Below, piece by piece: positions 25,808-35,417 of a stretch of 39,732 bases of DNA. The stretch is from SAR202 cluster bacterium (GTDB lineage: Bacteria; Chloroflexota; Dehalococcoidia; Lucifugimonadales; UBA3495): the NCBI GenBank assembly GCA_016872385.1, contig VGZV01000025.1, positions 1-39,732 of the forward strand, given 5' to 3'. A model generated the notes under the pieces. That model was not told where the DNA came from. It did not search any database and saw only the letters and a list, made by a program, of their open reading frames with translations. Position 1 is the stretch's first letter. The number at the start of each line of letters is the position of its first letter. The position numbers and the translations under genes are program-made.

Positions 25808-26482
25808 CTAACGCTCCGGCCCAGGGTCGGGGGTTTCCTCCAGCATTCCCTGCTGGGCCGCGTAGGCGGCGGCCTGGGAGCGGCGGCTCAATCCCAGCTT
25901 GTCCAGAATGTGGCTCAAATGGTTGCGCACCGTGTTCTCGGACAGCACCAGCTCGGCGGCAATCTGGCGGTTGGTCAGGCCCCGGCCCACCAGGGCCAGC
26001 ACCTCCTTTTCCCGGTCTGATAGGATGTCCTGCTGGTGCTCCCGCTCCTTGCGGGAAAGCTGGGCCAGCCGCTCCAGCACTTGGGCCGCCACGCTGGGAC
26101 TCAGCAAGGACTCGCCCCGGGCCACGGCGCGAATCCCCTTGAGCAGATCATCCCGTCCGCCGTTTTTCAGCAGGTAGCCCGAAGCTCCGGCCAGCACGGC
26201 GGCCTCCACCGCCTCTGCCGCCTGGTGGGAGGTGAGCATCAGCACTTGAGTCTCCGGGCGGGCGCTCTTAATCTGGCGGCAGGCGTCAATGCCGCCAATG
26301 CCCAACATCAGCACGTCCAGCAGCACCACGTCGGGCTTAAGCTGGGCCGCCAGCCGCACTCCTTCCGCGCCGTTAGAGGCTTCCCCAGCCACTTCCAGGT
26401 CCGGCTCCAGGCCCAGCACCATTTTCAGCCCTTCCCGAAGGATGGCGTGGTCATCCACGATGAGGATTCGGATGGGGGGCAT
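25808..26482 (-). CDS. NarL/FixJ-type response regulator
   Basis: A 224-residue two-domain regulator. The receiver has acidic D10-D11, phospho-acceptor D56 (VVLLDVLM), T84 and K106 (SGYLLKNGG). The C-terminal LuxR-type helix-turn-helix (LSDREKEVLALVGRGLTNRQ and following, ~153-215) includes NTVRNHLSHILDKLGLSRR. It starts 3 nt after the kinase stop, so it is the cognate partner of that kinase. Target genes may include the downstream MFS gene. Confidence 0.93.
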   Translation of the reverse strand: MPPIRILIVDDHAILREGLKMVLGLEPDLEVAGEASNGAEGVRLAAQLKPDVVLLDVLMLGIGGIDACRQIKSARPETQVLMLTSHQAAEAVEAAVLAGASGYLLKNGGRDDLLKGIRAVARGESLLSPSVAAQVLERLAQLSRKEREHQQDILSDREKEVLALVGRGLTNRQIAAELVLSENTVRNHLSHILDKLGLSRRSQAAAYAAQQGMLEETPDPGPER

Positions 26483-26485
26483 GTC

Positions 26486-27748
26486 TTAACTCCTGGAATG
26501 TTCTTCGGCCCGTTCTGGGACAGGGGCGGCGAGCCTAACTAGAGTCCCCCTCCCCGGCGCGCTGTTAATCTCCAGCCTGGCCCCCAACTCCCGTGCCCGC
26601 TCCGCCAAGTTTTTCAGGCCGTGGCCGCCCTTAGCCTGGGCCGGGTCAAACCCCTGGCCGTCGTCGGCAATGACCAGTTGCAGCTCACCAGGCAAAAAAG
26701 TCAGGCGCACTTGCACCGTGCGGGCCTGGGCGTGCTTGTAAACGTTGGACAGGCTCTCCTGAACCATGCGGTGCAGTCCCATAACCATTGCTGCCGGCAA
26801 GGGATACTCATCCCCGGTCACAGTGAGGGTGGCGGAAATTCCGGTGACAGTCTGGAACTCCTGGGCCTGGCGCTCCAGGGTGTGGGCCAGGGATAGGCTG
26901 CCGCTGGTCTGGGGCGTGAGATCAAAGATGTAGTGGCGGGCGTCCAGCAAGGCCTGCCGCGACAGACGAGACAGGGAATCAAGTTTCTGGTCCAGCCCCG
27001 CCTGTCCCTTGGCCGCCAGGTCGGCGCAGGCCTCCAGGCTGATGCTGAGCATGTACAGGGACTGGGCAATGCCGTCGTGAATCTCCCGCGCCATGCGGCC
27101 CCGCTCCTGGGCGGCGGCTTGCTCCGCCTGGCGGGCGCGGCGTTCCAGCTCCAGGTTTTCCGCGGCCCGCTGGCGTTCCGCGGCCACCGCCTCCCGGCGG
27201 CGGCGGCGCTCCCAGCTGGTAATCAGCGCCCCGGCGGAAACGATGCCCACCATGTTAATCAGCCGCACCGCCAGCTTCTTTTCGTCCTCCTGGGCCAGAT
27301 CCAGGGTAGGCGATACAGTAAAGGCCATTACCGTATATAGCACGGCCACCACTGCCACCACGGCAAAGCTGACCCGCCGGGGGAACATGAGGGAGAAGCC
27401 CAGCAAGGCAGGGTAGTAGAAGACATAAAAGTCGTTGCTGATGCCACCGGCCAGAAAAAGGCCCGCCGTAATCACCGCCAGGTCGGTGGCGCTGAGGGTG
27501 CAAGCGTGCCGCCAGGTGATGCTCCGTCCCCGCCAGATGCGCCAGGTCATGTAGCCGTTGACCGCCGCCAGTACCGCCCCCAGCAGGTTAAGGACCGAAT
27601 GGTTTAGGTCCTGTTCCACCCGGTAGTTGTTCAGGAAGAACCATGCCAGGAGCAAGACCCAGCGCACTGCCACGGCCATGGCCACGGTGGGCCGGTAGTC
27701 GTCAAAAATGGCAAAGGCGGGTAGGGGTGAGTTAGTTCTTGAAGCCAT
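26486..27748 (-). CDS. Sensor histidine kinase, HisKA_3 type
   Basis: A 420-residue membrane kinase of the NarX/DesK-like group. Five or six hydrophobic segments fill residues ~22-178, followed by a charged coiled coil (~180-216). The phospho-acceptor is H224 in MAREIHDGIAQSL. The ATPase domain shows N-box ESLSNVYKHAQA, IADDGQGFDP and GGHGLKNLAERA. With no large extracytoplasmic domain it may sense within the membrane. It follows the DUF255 gene by 18 nt and precedes its response regulator. Confidence 0.92.
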   Translation of the reverse strand: MASRTNSPLPAFAIFDDYRPTVAMAVAVRWVLLLAWFFLNNYRVEQDLNHSVLNLLGAVLAAVNGYMTWRIWRGRSITWRHACTLSATDLAVITAGLFLAGGISNDFYVFYYPALLGFSLMFPRRVSFAVVAVVAVLYTVMAFTVSPTLDLAQEDEKKLAVRLINMVGIVSAGALITSWERRRRREAVAAERQRAAENLELERRARQAEQAAAQERGRMAREIHDGIAQSLYMLSISLEACADLAAKGQAGLDQKLDSLSRLSRQALLDARHYIFDLTPQTSGSLSLAHTLERQAQEFQTVTGISATLTVTGDEYPLPAAMVMGLHRMVQESLSNVYKHAQARTVQVRLTFLPGELQLVIADDGQGFDPAQAKGGHGLKNLAERARELGARLEINSAPGRGTLVRLAAPVPERAEEHSRS

Positions 27749-27766
27749 GCTAAAGTTTGCCTAGCT

Positions 27767-29845
27767 TTATCCTGAATTCCCCAACTGCTTCTCCAACTCC
27801 CCCGGCTCCGTGGTGGGGATCTGGCAGGCGTAGTTCTGGCAGACGTAAGCGGCGGACTGGCCGTTGACCAGGCCTCGCTGGGCCAGCAGGGGCAGGCCGG
27901 TGGCGGCGGCAGCCTGGGCGCTGGCCGCGCCCGCCACCACCTTGTTGGGCCGGAAGGGGCCAAATACCGTTTCCAACAAGGCCTGGGTCGCTGGGCTTTC
28001 CCTGGGGCCAATGACCGCCACTTCCTTGGGCGTGGCTACGTAAAAGTCCAGCGCCGCCAGCCAGTGGCCGGTGCCCGCCGGGGCGCGGGCCATCAGGTCA
28101 TGCAGGGCGCGCAAAGGCGCAGTCGCCTTCAGGGCGTAGTCCTGATTGCCGGTAAGCAGGGCCAGCCGCAGCAGCACTTCGGTAGCCACCGAACCGCCGC
28201 AAGGCTGGGCGTTATCAAAAATGTCCCGAGGGCGAATGACCAGGGCCTCGTGGTCAGCGCCGGTATCGTAGAAGCCGCCCACCCCTTCGTCCCAGAACAG
28301 CTCCAGCATCTGGTCGGACAGGGTTACGGCCTCGGCCAGCCAGCTATGCTCAAAGGTGGCCTCGTACAGGGCCAGCAGGCCGTCGGCCAGGCAGGCATAG
28401 TCCTCCAGGTAGCCCAGCAGCTTGGCCTGGCCCTGCCGCCAGGTGCGCAGCAGGCGGCCCTGGGGCTGCCCTGAGCTTGACGAAGGGGAACGCAGGTTAT
28501 CCAGCAGGAACTGGGCGTTGCGTCGCGCCGCCGCCAGGTAGTCGGCCCGGTGCAGCACAGTGGCGGCCTCGGCAAAGCTGCGCAGCATCAGGCCATTCCA
28601 TGAGGTCAGCACCTTGTCGTCCAGCAGGGGATGCACCCGCGCCTCCCGCGCCTGGCGCAACTTCTCCTTGCCCTGGCGCACCACTTCCTCCAGTGCGGCC
28701 TCAGTTAGCCCGTTTTCCAGGGCAAAGTTCTGCCGCGACTGAGGCACGTTGAGGATGTTGCGGCCCTCGAAGTTGCCCGCCTCGGTGACACCGAAAAAGC
28801 CGGCCACCAGGTCGCCCTCTTGCTCTCCCAGAACATCCCGGATTTCCTGGGGCGTCCACAGGAAGAACTTGCCTTCCTCGCCCTCGCTGTCGGCATCTTG
28901 GGCCGAGTAGAAGCCACCCTCCGGGCCGGTCATCTCCCGCAGCACGTAGTCCAAAATTTCCTCTACGATGCGGCGATACAGAGAGCGGCCCGTGACCTGG
29001 AAGGCGTGGAGATACAGGCGGGCCAGCAGGGCGTTGTCGTAGAGCATCTTTTCAAAGTGGGGCACCAGCCAGAAAGCGTCGGTGGAGTAGCGGTGGAAGC
29101 CTCCGCCCGCCTGGTCGTACATACCGCCATAGGCCATCTTTTCCAGGGTCATTTCCACCATTTCCAGGGCCCGCGGGCTGTAACCATTGTGGTGGTAACG
29201 CAGCAGAAACTCCAGAGTCATGGGCTGGGGAAACTTGGGGGCCGCGCCAAAGCCGCCGTTCTGGTAATCGAAGTTGGTGGCAAGAGCGGCGTAGGCCCGG
29301 TGCAGCACGTCGGCGGTCAGGGGGCTGGAACCCTTGGGCAGTTGGCTGGTGCGGCCCAGGTTGCCTGCCAGCTGCTGCGTTGCTTGAATCACCTGTCCCC
29401 GGTTGTTCTGGTAGGCCTGGGACATGGCCATAAGCACCCGGGCAAAACTGGGCATGTTGGGGTGGTCCACTGGCGGAAAATATGTGCCGCCATAAAAGGG
29501 TTTGCCCTCCGGGGTGAGGAACACCGTCATGGGCCAGCCGCCCCCGCCGGTCAGCATCTGCACTGCTTCCATGTAAACAGCGTCCAGGTCTGGGCGTTCC
29601 TCCCGGTCAACCTTGATGCTCACAAAGAACTCGTTCATCAGCGCCGCGGTGGCCGGGTCTTCAAAGGATTCCCGCTCCATGACGTGGCACCAGTGGCAGG
29701 CCGAATAGCCGATGCTCAACAGGATGGGCTTGTCCTCGGCCTTGGCCCGGGCCAAAGCCTCTTCTCCCCACGGGTGCCAGTCCACCGGGTTGTGGGCGTG
29801 CTGCAATAAGTATGGGCTGGTCTCATGGATCAGGCGATTTGGCAC
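27767..29845 (-). CDS. DUF255/thioredoxin-domain protein (YyaL/SPATA20 family)
   Basis: A 692-residue protein with an N-terminal thioredoxin-like domain (DUF255; [21 protein letters not shown] and C50-HW-C53 in YSACHWCHV) and a C-terminal six-hairpin glycosidase-like alpha/alpha fold. Function in bacteria is unsettled. GTG 29845 is chosen because AGGAG is 5 nt upstream and conserved sequence begins at once. Residues ~452-460 (SPSSSSGQP) interrupt a normally short loop before GRLLRTW; the DNA here is a copy of the palindromic repeat seen at 78-94. It leads the kinase-regulator-MFS run and is divergent from the redoxin at 29969. Confidence 0.9.
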   Translation of the reverse strand: MPNRLIHETSPYLLQHAHNPVDWHPWGEEALARAKAEDKPILLSIGYSACHWCHVMERESFEDPATAALMNEFFVSIKVDREERPDLDAVYMEAVQMLTGGGGWPMTVFLTPEGKPFYGGTYFPPVDHPNMPSFARVLMAMSQAYQNNRGQVIQATQQLAGNLGRTSQLPKGSSPLTADVLHRAYAALATNFDYQNGGFGAAPKFPQPMTLEFLLRYHHNGYSPRALEMVEMTLEKMAYGGMYDQAGGGFHRYSTDAFWLVPHFEKMLYDNALLARLYLHAFQVTGRSLYRRIVEEILDYVLREMTGPEGGFYSAQDADSEGEEGKFFLWTPQEIRDVLGEQEGDLVAGFFGVTEAGNFEGRNILNVPQSRQNFALENGLTEAALEEVVRQGKEKLRQAREARVHPLLDDKVLTSWNGLMLRSFAEAATVLHRADYLAAARRNAQFLLDNLRSPSSSSGQPQGRLLRTWRQGQAKLLGYLEDYACLADGLLALYEATFEHSWLAEAVTLSDQMLELFWDEGVGGFYDTGADHEALVIRPRDIFDNAQPCGGSVATEVLLRLALLTGNQDYALKATAPLRALHDLMARAPAGTGHWLAALDFYVATPKEVAVIGPRESPATQALLETVFGPFRPNKVVAGAASAQAAAATGLPLLAQRGLVNGQSAAYVCQNYACQIPTTEPGELEKQLGNSG
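28470..28486. repeat. Repeat fragment inside the DUF255 gene
   Basis: The 17-bp stretch matches the reverse complement of 78-94 at 16 of 17 positions. It lies in frame in a loop of the encoded protein. Confidence 0.55.
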
Positions 29846-29968
29846 GGCGGCTCCTAGCTGACTCTCGTCAGGAGATTGATATACTTGAGCACCAGTATAC
29901 ATCCTCTTGTCGGCAAGTTACGTAGAGTTAAGCAAGAATCGCCGCTAAACGCGAGGAGGTGTGTAAAG

Positions 29969-30607
29969 GTGCTCATTTCAATCCCACAAAGCTTAATTCG
30001 GCGTTGGCCCGTTGGCCTTGCAGTCCTGCTGTCAGTGGCATTGGGCGCATTGGCCTGCGGCCCTGCCAGCAGCCCGGCACTACAGCCCACCGTGGGACCC
30101 ACCGCCCTGCCGCTGGCGGAGACGCCCCAGGTTAACACCGTGGCGCCGCCATCATTGCCGCCGGTGGGGGCCAAGGTTGGAGAGCGGGCACCTAACTTCG
30201 CCCTCCAGCTTACCGATGGCTCCACTGTGACTGGAGAAGGTCTGACAGCACAAGGAAAGCCCACGTTCCTCTTCTTTGCGGCCACCTGGTGACCGACCTG
30301 CCGCGCTGAGTTGCAGCGCTTGAAGGCGATCCAGACCGAGTACGCGGAAAAGGTGGCATTTTATATTGTCGGCTCCGATCCTGGCGAGTCTCTGGCCACG
30401 TGGGAATCCTACCGGGAAAAGCAGGGCTTTCCCTGGGCCGTGGGCATAGCCCAGGGAACGACCCTGCGCGACCTGAACGTGCAGGTGCAGTCTACCAAGC
30501 TGGCCTTTGACTCCAGGGGAGTGATTATCTACCGGGACGGCTACGCCCAGGGCAACGCCGATAAATGGCGGCAGGTGTTTCAAGAATTGGCCGCCTCAGC
30601 CAAGTAG
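29969..30607 (+). CDS. Redoxin/TlpA-like lipoprotein, probable selenoprotein
   Basis: One reading frame interrupted only by TGA at 30290-30292. Both sides are coding: upstream a lipoprotein signal with lipobox Cys at 30 and VGERAPNFALQLTDGS, downstream CRAELQRLKAIQ, SDPGESLATWESYREKQGFP and a C-terminal redoxin region. Read as selenocysteine, residue 108 gives FFAATW-U-PTC, with U108 and C111 replacing the CxxC of thioredoxin-fold proteins. A hairpin with SECIS-like geometry follows the TGA (30300-30327). GTG 29969 has GGAGG about 9 nt upstream. Likely an extracytoplasmic membrane-anchored thiol/peroxide oxidoreductase. It lies divergent to the DUF255 thioredoxin-domain gene. A nonsense mutation or sequencing error at a TGC/TGT codon is the alternative; selA, selB, selC and selD are not in the window. 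Confidence 0.75.
30300..30327 (+). promoter_or_regulatory. Candidate bacterial SECIS hairpin
   Basis: Upper stem GCGCTG (30303-30308)/CAGCGC (30314-30319) is perfect, with apical loop AGTTG (30309-30313). A lower GCC/GGC stem (30300-30302/30325-30327) is offset by a 5-nt bulge. The loop starts 16 nt after the TGA and has G at its second position followed by T, consistent with described bacterial SECIS patterns. The stem is short, so chance pairing in GC-rich DNA cannot be excluded. Confidence 0.55.
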
Positions 30608-30638
30608 CTGCGTCCCTGGTAAGCCACACCACACCCGC

Positions 30639-30769
30639 GCCAGCCCAGGGTCTTTCAATTCCCAAAGGGGTCGGGTAACTGTCATTGCAGTCCCGATATC
30701 ATCGAGACTGCAATGATAACTGAAAGACCCTGCGCGCCAGCAGGGAGGCTGTGCCTGCCCTGGGCTGGC
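30639..30769. repeat. Large nested inverted-repeat structure
   Basis: Outer arms GCCAGCCCAGGG (30639-30650)/CCCTGGGCTGGC (30758-30769) enclose GGGTCTTTCA (30648-30657)/TGAAAGACCC (30721-30730) and a core hairpin TCATTGCAGTC (30682-30692)/GACTGCAATGA (30706-30716). The core continues past one mismatch as CGAT-ATC-ATCG. The core pairs 15 of 16 bp. No T-tract follows either side, so it is not a standard terminator. It may be another MITE-like unit or a bidirectional RNA end. Confidence 0.65.
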
Positions 30770-30828
30770 TATGGTAAACTTCAGGAAGCACGTCTCCAGT
30801 GACTTTCTTGCGGTGGTGTGTCATTTGT

Positions 30829-31815
30829 ATGGCCCAAGCCAAGGTAGTTTTCTTCACCAACATTTCTCCGGAGCAGCGCCAGGTGGTGGTGGACCGTGCG
30901 CTGCCCGGTATGAACGTGATTCATGCCCCTGCCGGCATGCCCGATGATGAAAAGATTGAGCTAGTCCGGGATGCCGATTTCATCATGCTCTTCCCTGGCC
31001 GCCTTTCCGACCGGGTGCTGCAGGCCGCCAAGAAGTGCAAGCTCATCCAGCTTCTCAGCGCAGGCTACGACGAAATGAACTTGCGGCTGGCTGGCGACCT
31101 GGGCATACCTGTAGCCAACAACGGCGGGGCCAACCGGGTGGCGGTGGCTGAGCATACCATGATGTTAATTCTGTCTTGCTACCGGCGGCTGACCTACTAC
31201 GCCAACAACGTCAAGGCGGGCCGCTGGAAGCAGGAGCAGGACCGCAAGCTGGACGTATTTGAGCTGGAAGGGAAGACCCTGGGCATTATTGGAATGGGGA
31301 ACATCGGCCAGCAGGTGGCCAAGCGAGCCAGGGCCTTTGACGTAAATCTGCAATACTACGATAAGCACCATCCCCTGCCGCCCACCCAGGAAGAAGCCCT
31401 GGGCTTGCAGCCCGTCTCCCTGGAAGACTTGCTGCGGACTTCCGACGTGGTTACCACGCACGTGCCCCTGACCCGGGAGACCCGGGGCATGATTGGGGCG
31501 GGGCAGCTGGCGATGATGAAGCCCTCAGCAATCATCATCAACACCAGCCGGGGTGGCGTGATTAACGAAGCTGCCCTGGCCGAAGCTTTGCAGAAGGGCA
31601 CCATCGCCGCCGCCGGGCTGGACGTTATGGAGCACGAGCCGCCGGACCCCAACGACCCGCTGCTGAAGCTGGAAAACGTCATCATCACGCCCCATACCGC
31701 CGGGCCAACCCTGGAGTCCATACCCAAGCGGGCGGACAACGCCTACGCCAACATCCAGCGGGTGTGGCAGGGCGAACCGCCCCAGTGGACCCCGGAGTAC
31801 GAGAACCCGGAGTAG
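30829..31815 (+). CDS. D-isomer-specific 2-hydroxyacid dehydrogenase
   Basis: A 328-residue NAD(P)-dependent dehydrogenase of the D-2-hydroxyacid/phosphoglycerate dehydrogenase family. The Rossmann motif is GMGNIG (155-160), and the catalytic triad is R241 (NTSRGGVI), E270 (DVMEHEPPD) and H289 (ITPHTAG). No ACT domain, so it is not a long-form SerA. ATG 30829 is preferred because conserved sequence starts just after it; an in-frame GTG lies at 30799. It precedes metH by 53 nt. Substrate unknown. Confidence 0.9.
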   Translation: MAQAKVVFFTNISPEQRQVVVDRALPGMNVIHAPAGMPDDEKIELVRDADFIMLFPGRLSDRVLQAAKKCKLIQLLSAGYDEMNLRLAGDLGIPVANNGGANRVAVAEHTMMLILSCYRRLTYYANNVKAGRWKQEQDRKLDVFELEGKTLGIIGMGNIGQQVAKRARAFDVNLQYYDKHHPLPPTQEEALGLQPVSLEDLLRTSDVVTTHVPLTRETRGMIGAGQLAMMKPSAIIINTSRGGVINEAALAEALQKGTIAAAGLDVMEHEPPDPNDPLLKLENVIITPHTAGPTLESIPKRADNAYANIQRVWQGEPPQWTPEYENPE

Positions 31816-31868
31816 GCATCCTATAACTGCTAGACTTCCCTGGGATTTCAATCCTGGGAAAAGGCATT

Positions 31869-34800
31869 ATGACCATAGCTGACCGCATCGCCACCCTCAA
31901 GTCTCTGCTGGCCTCCGGAAAAATCCTGGTCATGGACGGAGCTATGGGCACCGCCATCCAGGCCCGGCGGCTCACCGCCCAGGACTTTGGCGGGCCTCAG
32001 TACGAAGGGTGCAACGAGCACCTGGTGCTGACTCGCCCCGACGTGATAGGTGACATTCACCAGGGGTATCTAGATGCCGGGGCGGACATTCTGGAGACCA
32101 ACACCTTCGGGGCAACTTCCGTGGTGCTGGCGGAGTACGGCTTGGCCCAAGAAGCCCGCCGCATTAACCGGGAAGCCGCCGCCCTGGCCCGCCGCCTGGC
32201 CGATGCTGCCAGCACGCCGGACCAGCCCCGCTTTGTGGCCGGGTCCATGGGGCCCACCACCAAGACCATCTCCGTCACCGGCGGCGTCACCTTTGACGAG
32301 CTGGCCGCCGCCTATGCGGAACAGGCCGCCGGTCTCATGGAAGGGGGCGTGGATGTGCTGCTGCTGGAGACCAGCCAGGACACCCTCAACGTCAAAGCAG
32401 GGCTGGAGGGTATTGACCGCGCCTTTGTCCAGCTAGGGCGGCAAGTGCCGGTGGCGGTGCAAGGCACCGTGGAACCCATGGGCACCCTGCTGGCGGGGCA
32501 GGACCCGGAAGCCTTTTACACCTCCCTGGCCCACCGGGACTTGCTGTGGATTGGTTTTAACTGCGCCACCGGCCCGGAATTCATGACCGACCACGTGCGC
32601 ACTTTGGCCGGTATCTCCCGCTTCCCGGTAGCCTGTGTGCCCAACGCGGGCCTACCCGACGAGAATGGCCGCTACAACGAAACGCCTCAGATGATGGCCG
32701 CCACCGTTGGCCGCTTTGTTGAGTCGGGCTGGGTGAATGTGGTGGGCGGCTGTTGCGGCACCGGCGCCGAGCACATCCGGCTGTTGGCGGAGCTGGCCAA
32801 GAGCAAGCAGGGACGCCAGCCCGTGCAGTCCACTGACACCCGCGTTTCCGGCATTGAGGCGCTGCTGGTCAACCAGGAACTGCGCCCGGCCATTGTGGGA
32901 GAGCGCACCAATGTGCTGGGCAGCCGCCAGTTCCGCCGCCTGATTGCCCAGAGCGACCTGGAGGCCGCCGCGGAAGTGGGCCGCCGCCAGGTGCGGAACG
33001 GGGCACACGTACTGGACGTGTGCTTGCAAGACCCGGACCGGGACGAGCTAGCTGACCTGACTGCCTTCCTGGAAGTGCTGGTCAAGAAAGTCAAAGTCCC
33101 CATCATGGTGGATTCCACCGACGCCCGCATCATTGAGGAGGCGTTGAAACGCCTGCAGGGCAAGTCCATCATCAACTCCATCAACCTGGAGGACGGCGAG
33201 CACCGGTTTCAGGCGGTGGTGCCCCTGGCCCGGCGTTACGGCGCGGCCCTGGTGGTGGGCTGCATTGACGACGACCCGCAGCAGGCCCAGGCCGTTACCC
33301 GCCAGCGCAAGCTGGAGGTAGCCCGCCGCTCCTACGACCTGCTGACTCAAAAGTATGGCGTGCTGCCCCAGGACATAATCTTTGACCCCCTGGTGTTTCC
33401 TGCGGGCACCGGCGACGAAAAATACGTAGGCTCCGCGGCGGAGACTATCGAGGGCGTGCGGCTTATCAAGCAGGCCTTGCCCGACACCAAGATCATTCTG
33501 GGCGTCTCCAACGTCTCCTTCGGCCTGCCCGCTGCGGGGCGGGAAGTGCTGAACTCGGTGTTCCTGTACCACTGCGTCCAGGCGGGGCTGGACATGGCTA
33601 TAGTCAACTCGGAACTGCTCCAGCGTTACGCCTCCATCCCCCCCGAGGAGCAGAAGCTGGCCGAAGACCTGATCTGGAACCGGGGCGCTGACCCGGTGGC
33701 GGCCTTTGCCGCCCACTTCCGGGAGAAGGCGCCCAAGGCCACCGTGGAGCAGCGGCGCAATCTGCCCCTGGACCAGCGCCTGTCCCTGGCGATAATCGAG
33801 GGGAGCCGGGAGGGGCTGGCCGAGGACCTGGACGAAGCCCTGCTGGGCCGCAGCCCCCTGGAGATTGTCAACGGCCCCCTGATGGCCGGTATGGACGAAG
33901 TGGGTCGGCAGTTCAACGCTAACCAGCTCATTGTGGCAGAGGTGCTGCAATCGGCGGAGGCCATGAAATTCGCGGTGGCGCACCTGGAACCCCACATGGA
34001 GAAGCTGGATACCGCCAGCCGGGGCAAGGTGGTGCTGGCTACCGTCAAAGGCGATGTGCACGACATCGGCAAAAACCTGGTGGAGATAATACTGTCCAAC
34101 AACGGCTACCGGGTGATTAACCTGGGCATCAAGGTGCCGCCCCAGGACCTGATTAACGCCTACCAGCAGCACCGCCCCGACATCATTGGCCTGTCTGGGT
34201 TGCTGGTCAAGTCGGCGCAGATGATGGTGGAGACGGCGCGGGACTTCCGCCAGGCGGGGGTGGACTGCCCCATTCTGGTGGGCGGCGCAGCCCTGTCCAA
34301 CCGATTTACCCGCCTGCGCATTGCCCCGGAGTACGGCGGCCTGGTGGCTTACGCCCGGGACGCCATGTCGGGCCTTGCCTTGGCCCAGGCCATCCAGGAT
34401 GCGGACCAGCGCCAGGAGCTGTCCCAGAAGCTGGCCGCCGAAACATCCGCCATGCGGGAGTCAGACCGCCTGCGCCAGGGCGAAACAGCGGCGGAAGCCG
34501 GGCCTGTTGCTGCTCCAGCCCAGGTGCGCCGGGACTTTGCCGTGCCCCGGCCCCCGGACCTGCGTCTGCATCTGCTCAAGGCCTACGACCTCAATCAGAT
34601 TTTTCCTTACATCAACCCCCAGATGCTTTACGTGCGCCACCTGGGGTTCAAAGGCCGGTTTGCCGAGGCCCTGGAAGCCGGTGAGCCCGCGGCTCTGGAG
34701 CTGCGGGAAGCGGTGCGCCGGGTGGAAGACCAAGTGCTGGCCCGTAAGGACATTGCGGCCAATGCCGTGTTCAAGTTCTTCCCCTGCCAGTCGGAAGGGC

Positions 34801-35417
34801 AGCGGCTGCTGGTCTACGGCCCTGACGGCGAGAGCTTGCTGGAGCAGTTCTACTTTGGCCGCCAGTCCGGCGGAGATGGACTGTGCCTGGCGGACTACGT
34901 GCGGCCCAGGGACTCGGCGGAGATGGACTACTTGGCCATGTTCGTCACCAGCATCGGCCCAGGCGTGCGCGCCCTGGCAGACCAGTGGAAGGAAGAAGGC
35001 CGCTTTCTGGAGTGCCATGTTTTGCAAGCCCTGGCCCTGGAGTCGGCGGAAGCCTTCGCCGAACTGCTGCACCAGCAAATCCGGCGCATGTGGGGCTTTG
35101 GCGATCCGCCGGGACTCAGCCACCAGGACCTCTTCCGTGCCCAGTACCGGGGGCGGCGCTACTCCTTTGGCTACCCGGCCTGCCCACGGCTAGAGGATCA
35201 GGCCCAGCTGTTCCGGCTGCTGGAGGTGACGAAAAATCTGGGCGTGGAGCTGACTGAGGGGTTTATGATGGACCCCGAGTCCTCGGTCAGCGCCCTGGTG
35301 TTCCACCACCCCGACGCCAAGTATTTTAACCTGAGCGAGACGGATATCCAGAGGCTGGAGGCGGAAGTTGCTTCGGCCCCTCTTTCGCGAGGGAAGGTTG
35401 GGGGGACTTCCCCATGA
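31869..35417 (+). CDS. metH: Cobalamin-dependent methionine synthase
   Basis: A 1182-residue enzyme moving a methyl group from 5-methyl-THF to homocysteine through cobalamin. All four modules are present: homocysteine-binding barrel with zinc cysteines C232, C295 and C296; pterin-binding domain (~345-620); B12 cap and B12-binding domain with DVHDIG and its His ligand H731; and the AdoMet reactivation domain (~885-1165) with RRYSFGYPACP. The full set implies use with reductive reactivation. The last ~15 residues (SAPLSRGKVGGTSP) are coded by repeat-like DNA with a CCCTC/GAGGG hairpin, so the natural end may have been altered. fhs follows after a 294-nt spacer. Confidence 0.95.
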   Translation: MTIADRIATLKSLLASGKILVMDGAMGTAIQARRLTAQDFGGPQYEGCNEHLVLTRPDVIGDIHQGYLDAGADILETNTFGATSVVLAEYGLAQEARRINREAAALARRLADAASTPDQPRFVAGSMGPTTKTISVTGGVTFDELAAAYAEQAAGLMEGGVDVLLLETSQDTLNVKAGLEGIDRAFVQLGRQVPVAVQGTVEPMGTLLAGQDPEAFYTSLAHRDLLWIGFNCATGPEFMTDHVRTLAGISRFPVACVPNAGLPDENGRYNETPQMMAATVGRFVESGWVNVVGGCCGTGAEHIRLLAELAKSKQGRQPVQSTDTRVSGIEALLVNQELRPAIVGERTNVLGSRQFRRLIAQSDLEAAAEVGRRQVRNGAHVLDVCLQDPDRDELADLTAFLEVLVKKVKVPIMVDSTDARIIEEALKRLQGKSIINSINLEDGEHRFQAVVPLARRYGAALVVGCIDDDPQQAQAVTRQRKLEVARRSYDLLTQKYGVLPQDIIFDPLVFPAGTGDEKYVGSAAETIEGVRLIKQALPDTKIILGVSNVSFGLPAAGREVLNSVFLYHCVQAGLDMAIVNSELLQRYASIPPEEQKLAEDLIWNRGADPVAAFAAHFREKAPKATVEQRRNLPLDQRLSLAIIEGSREGLAEDLDEALLGRSPLEIVNGPLMAGMDEVGRQFNANQLIVAEVLQSAEAMKFAVAHLEPHMEKLDTASRGKVVLATVKGDVHDIGKNLVEIILSNNGYRVINLGIKVPPQDLINAYQQHRPDIIGLSGLLVKSAQMMVETARDFRQAGVDCPILVGGAALSNRFTRLRIAPEYGGLVAYARDAMSGLALAQAIQDADQRQELSQKLAAETSAMRESDRLRQGETAAEAGPVAAPAQVRRDFAVPRPPDLRLHLLKAYDLNQIFPYINPQMLYVRHLGFKGRFAEALEAGEPAALELREAVRRVEDQVLARKDIAANAVFKFFPCQSEGQRLLVYGPDGESLLEQFYFGRQSGGDGLCLADYVRPRDSAEMDYLAMFVTSIGPGVRALADQWKEEGRFLECHVLQALALESAEAFAELLHQQIRRMWGFGDPPGLSHQDLFRAQYRGRRYSFGYPACPRLEDQAQLFRLLEVTKNLGVELTEGFMMDPESSVSALVFHHPDAKYFNLSETDIQRLEAEVASAPLSRGKVGGTSP

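Noticed and set aside
29876..29901. Promoter TTGATA...TATACA between the DUF255 gene and the redoxin
   Set aside because: The spacing is only 14 bp, too short for a normal sigma70 promoter.
33048..34172. 374-codon minus-strand open frame opposite metH
   Set aside because: Shadow of the metH pterin and B12 domains, rich in His/Gln as expected for antisense of GC-rich codons.
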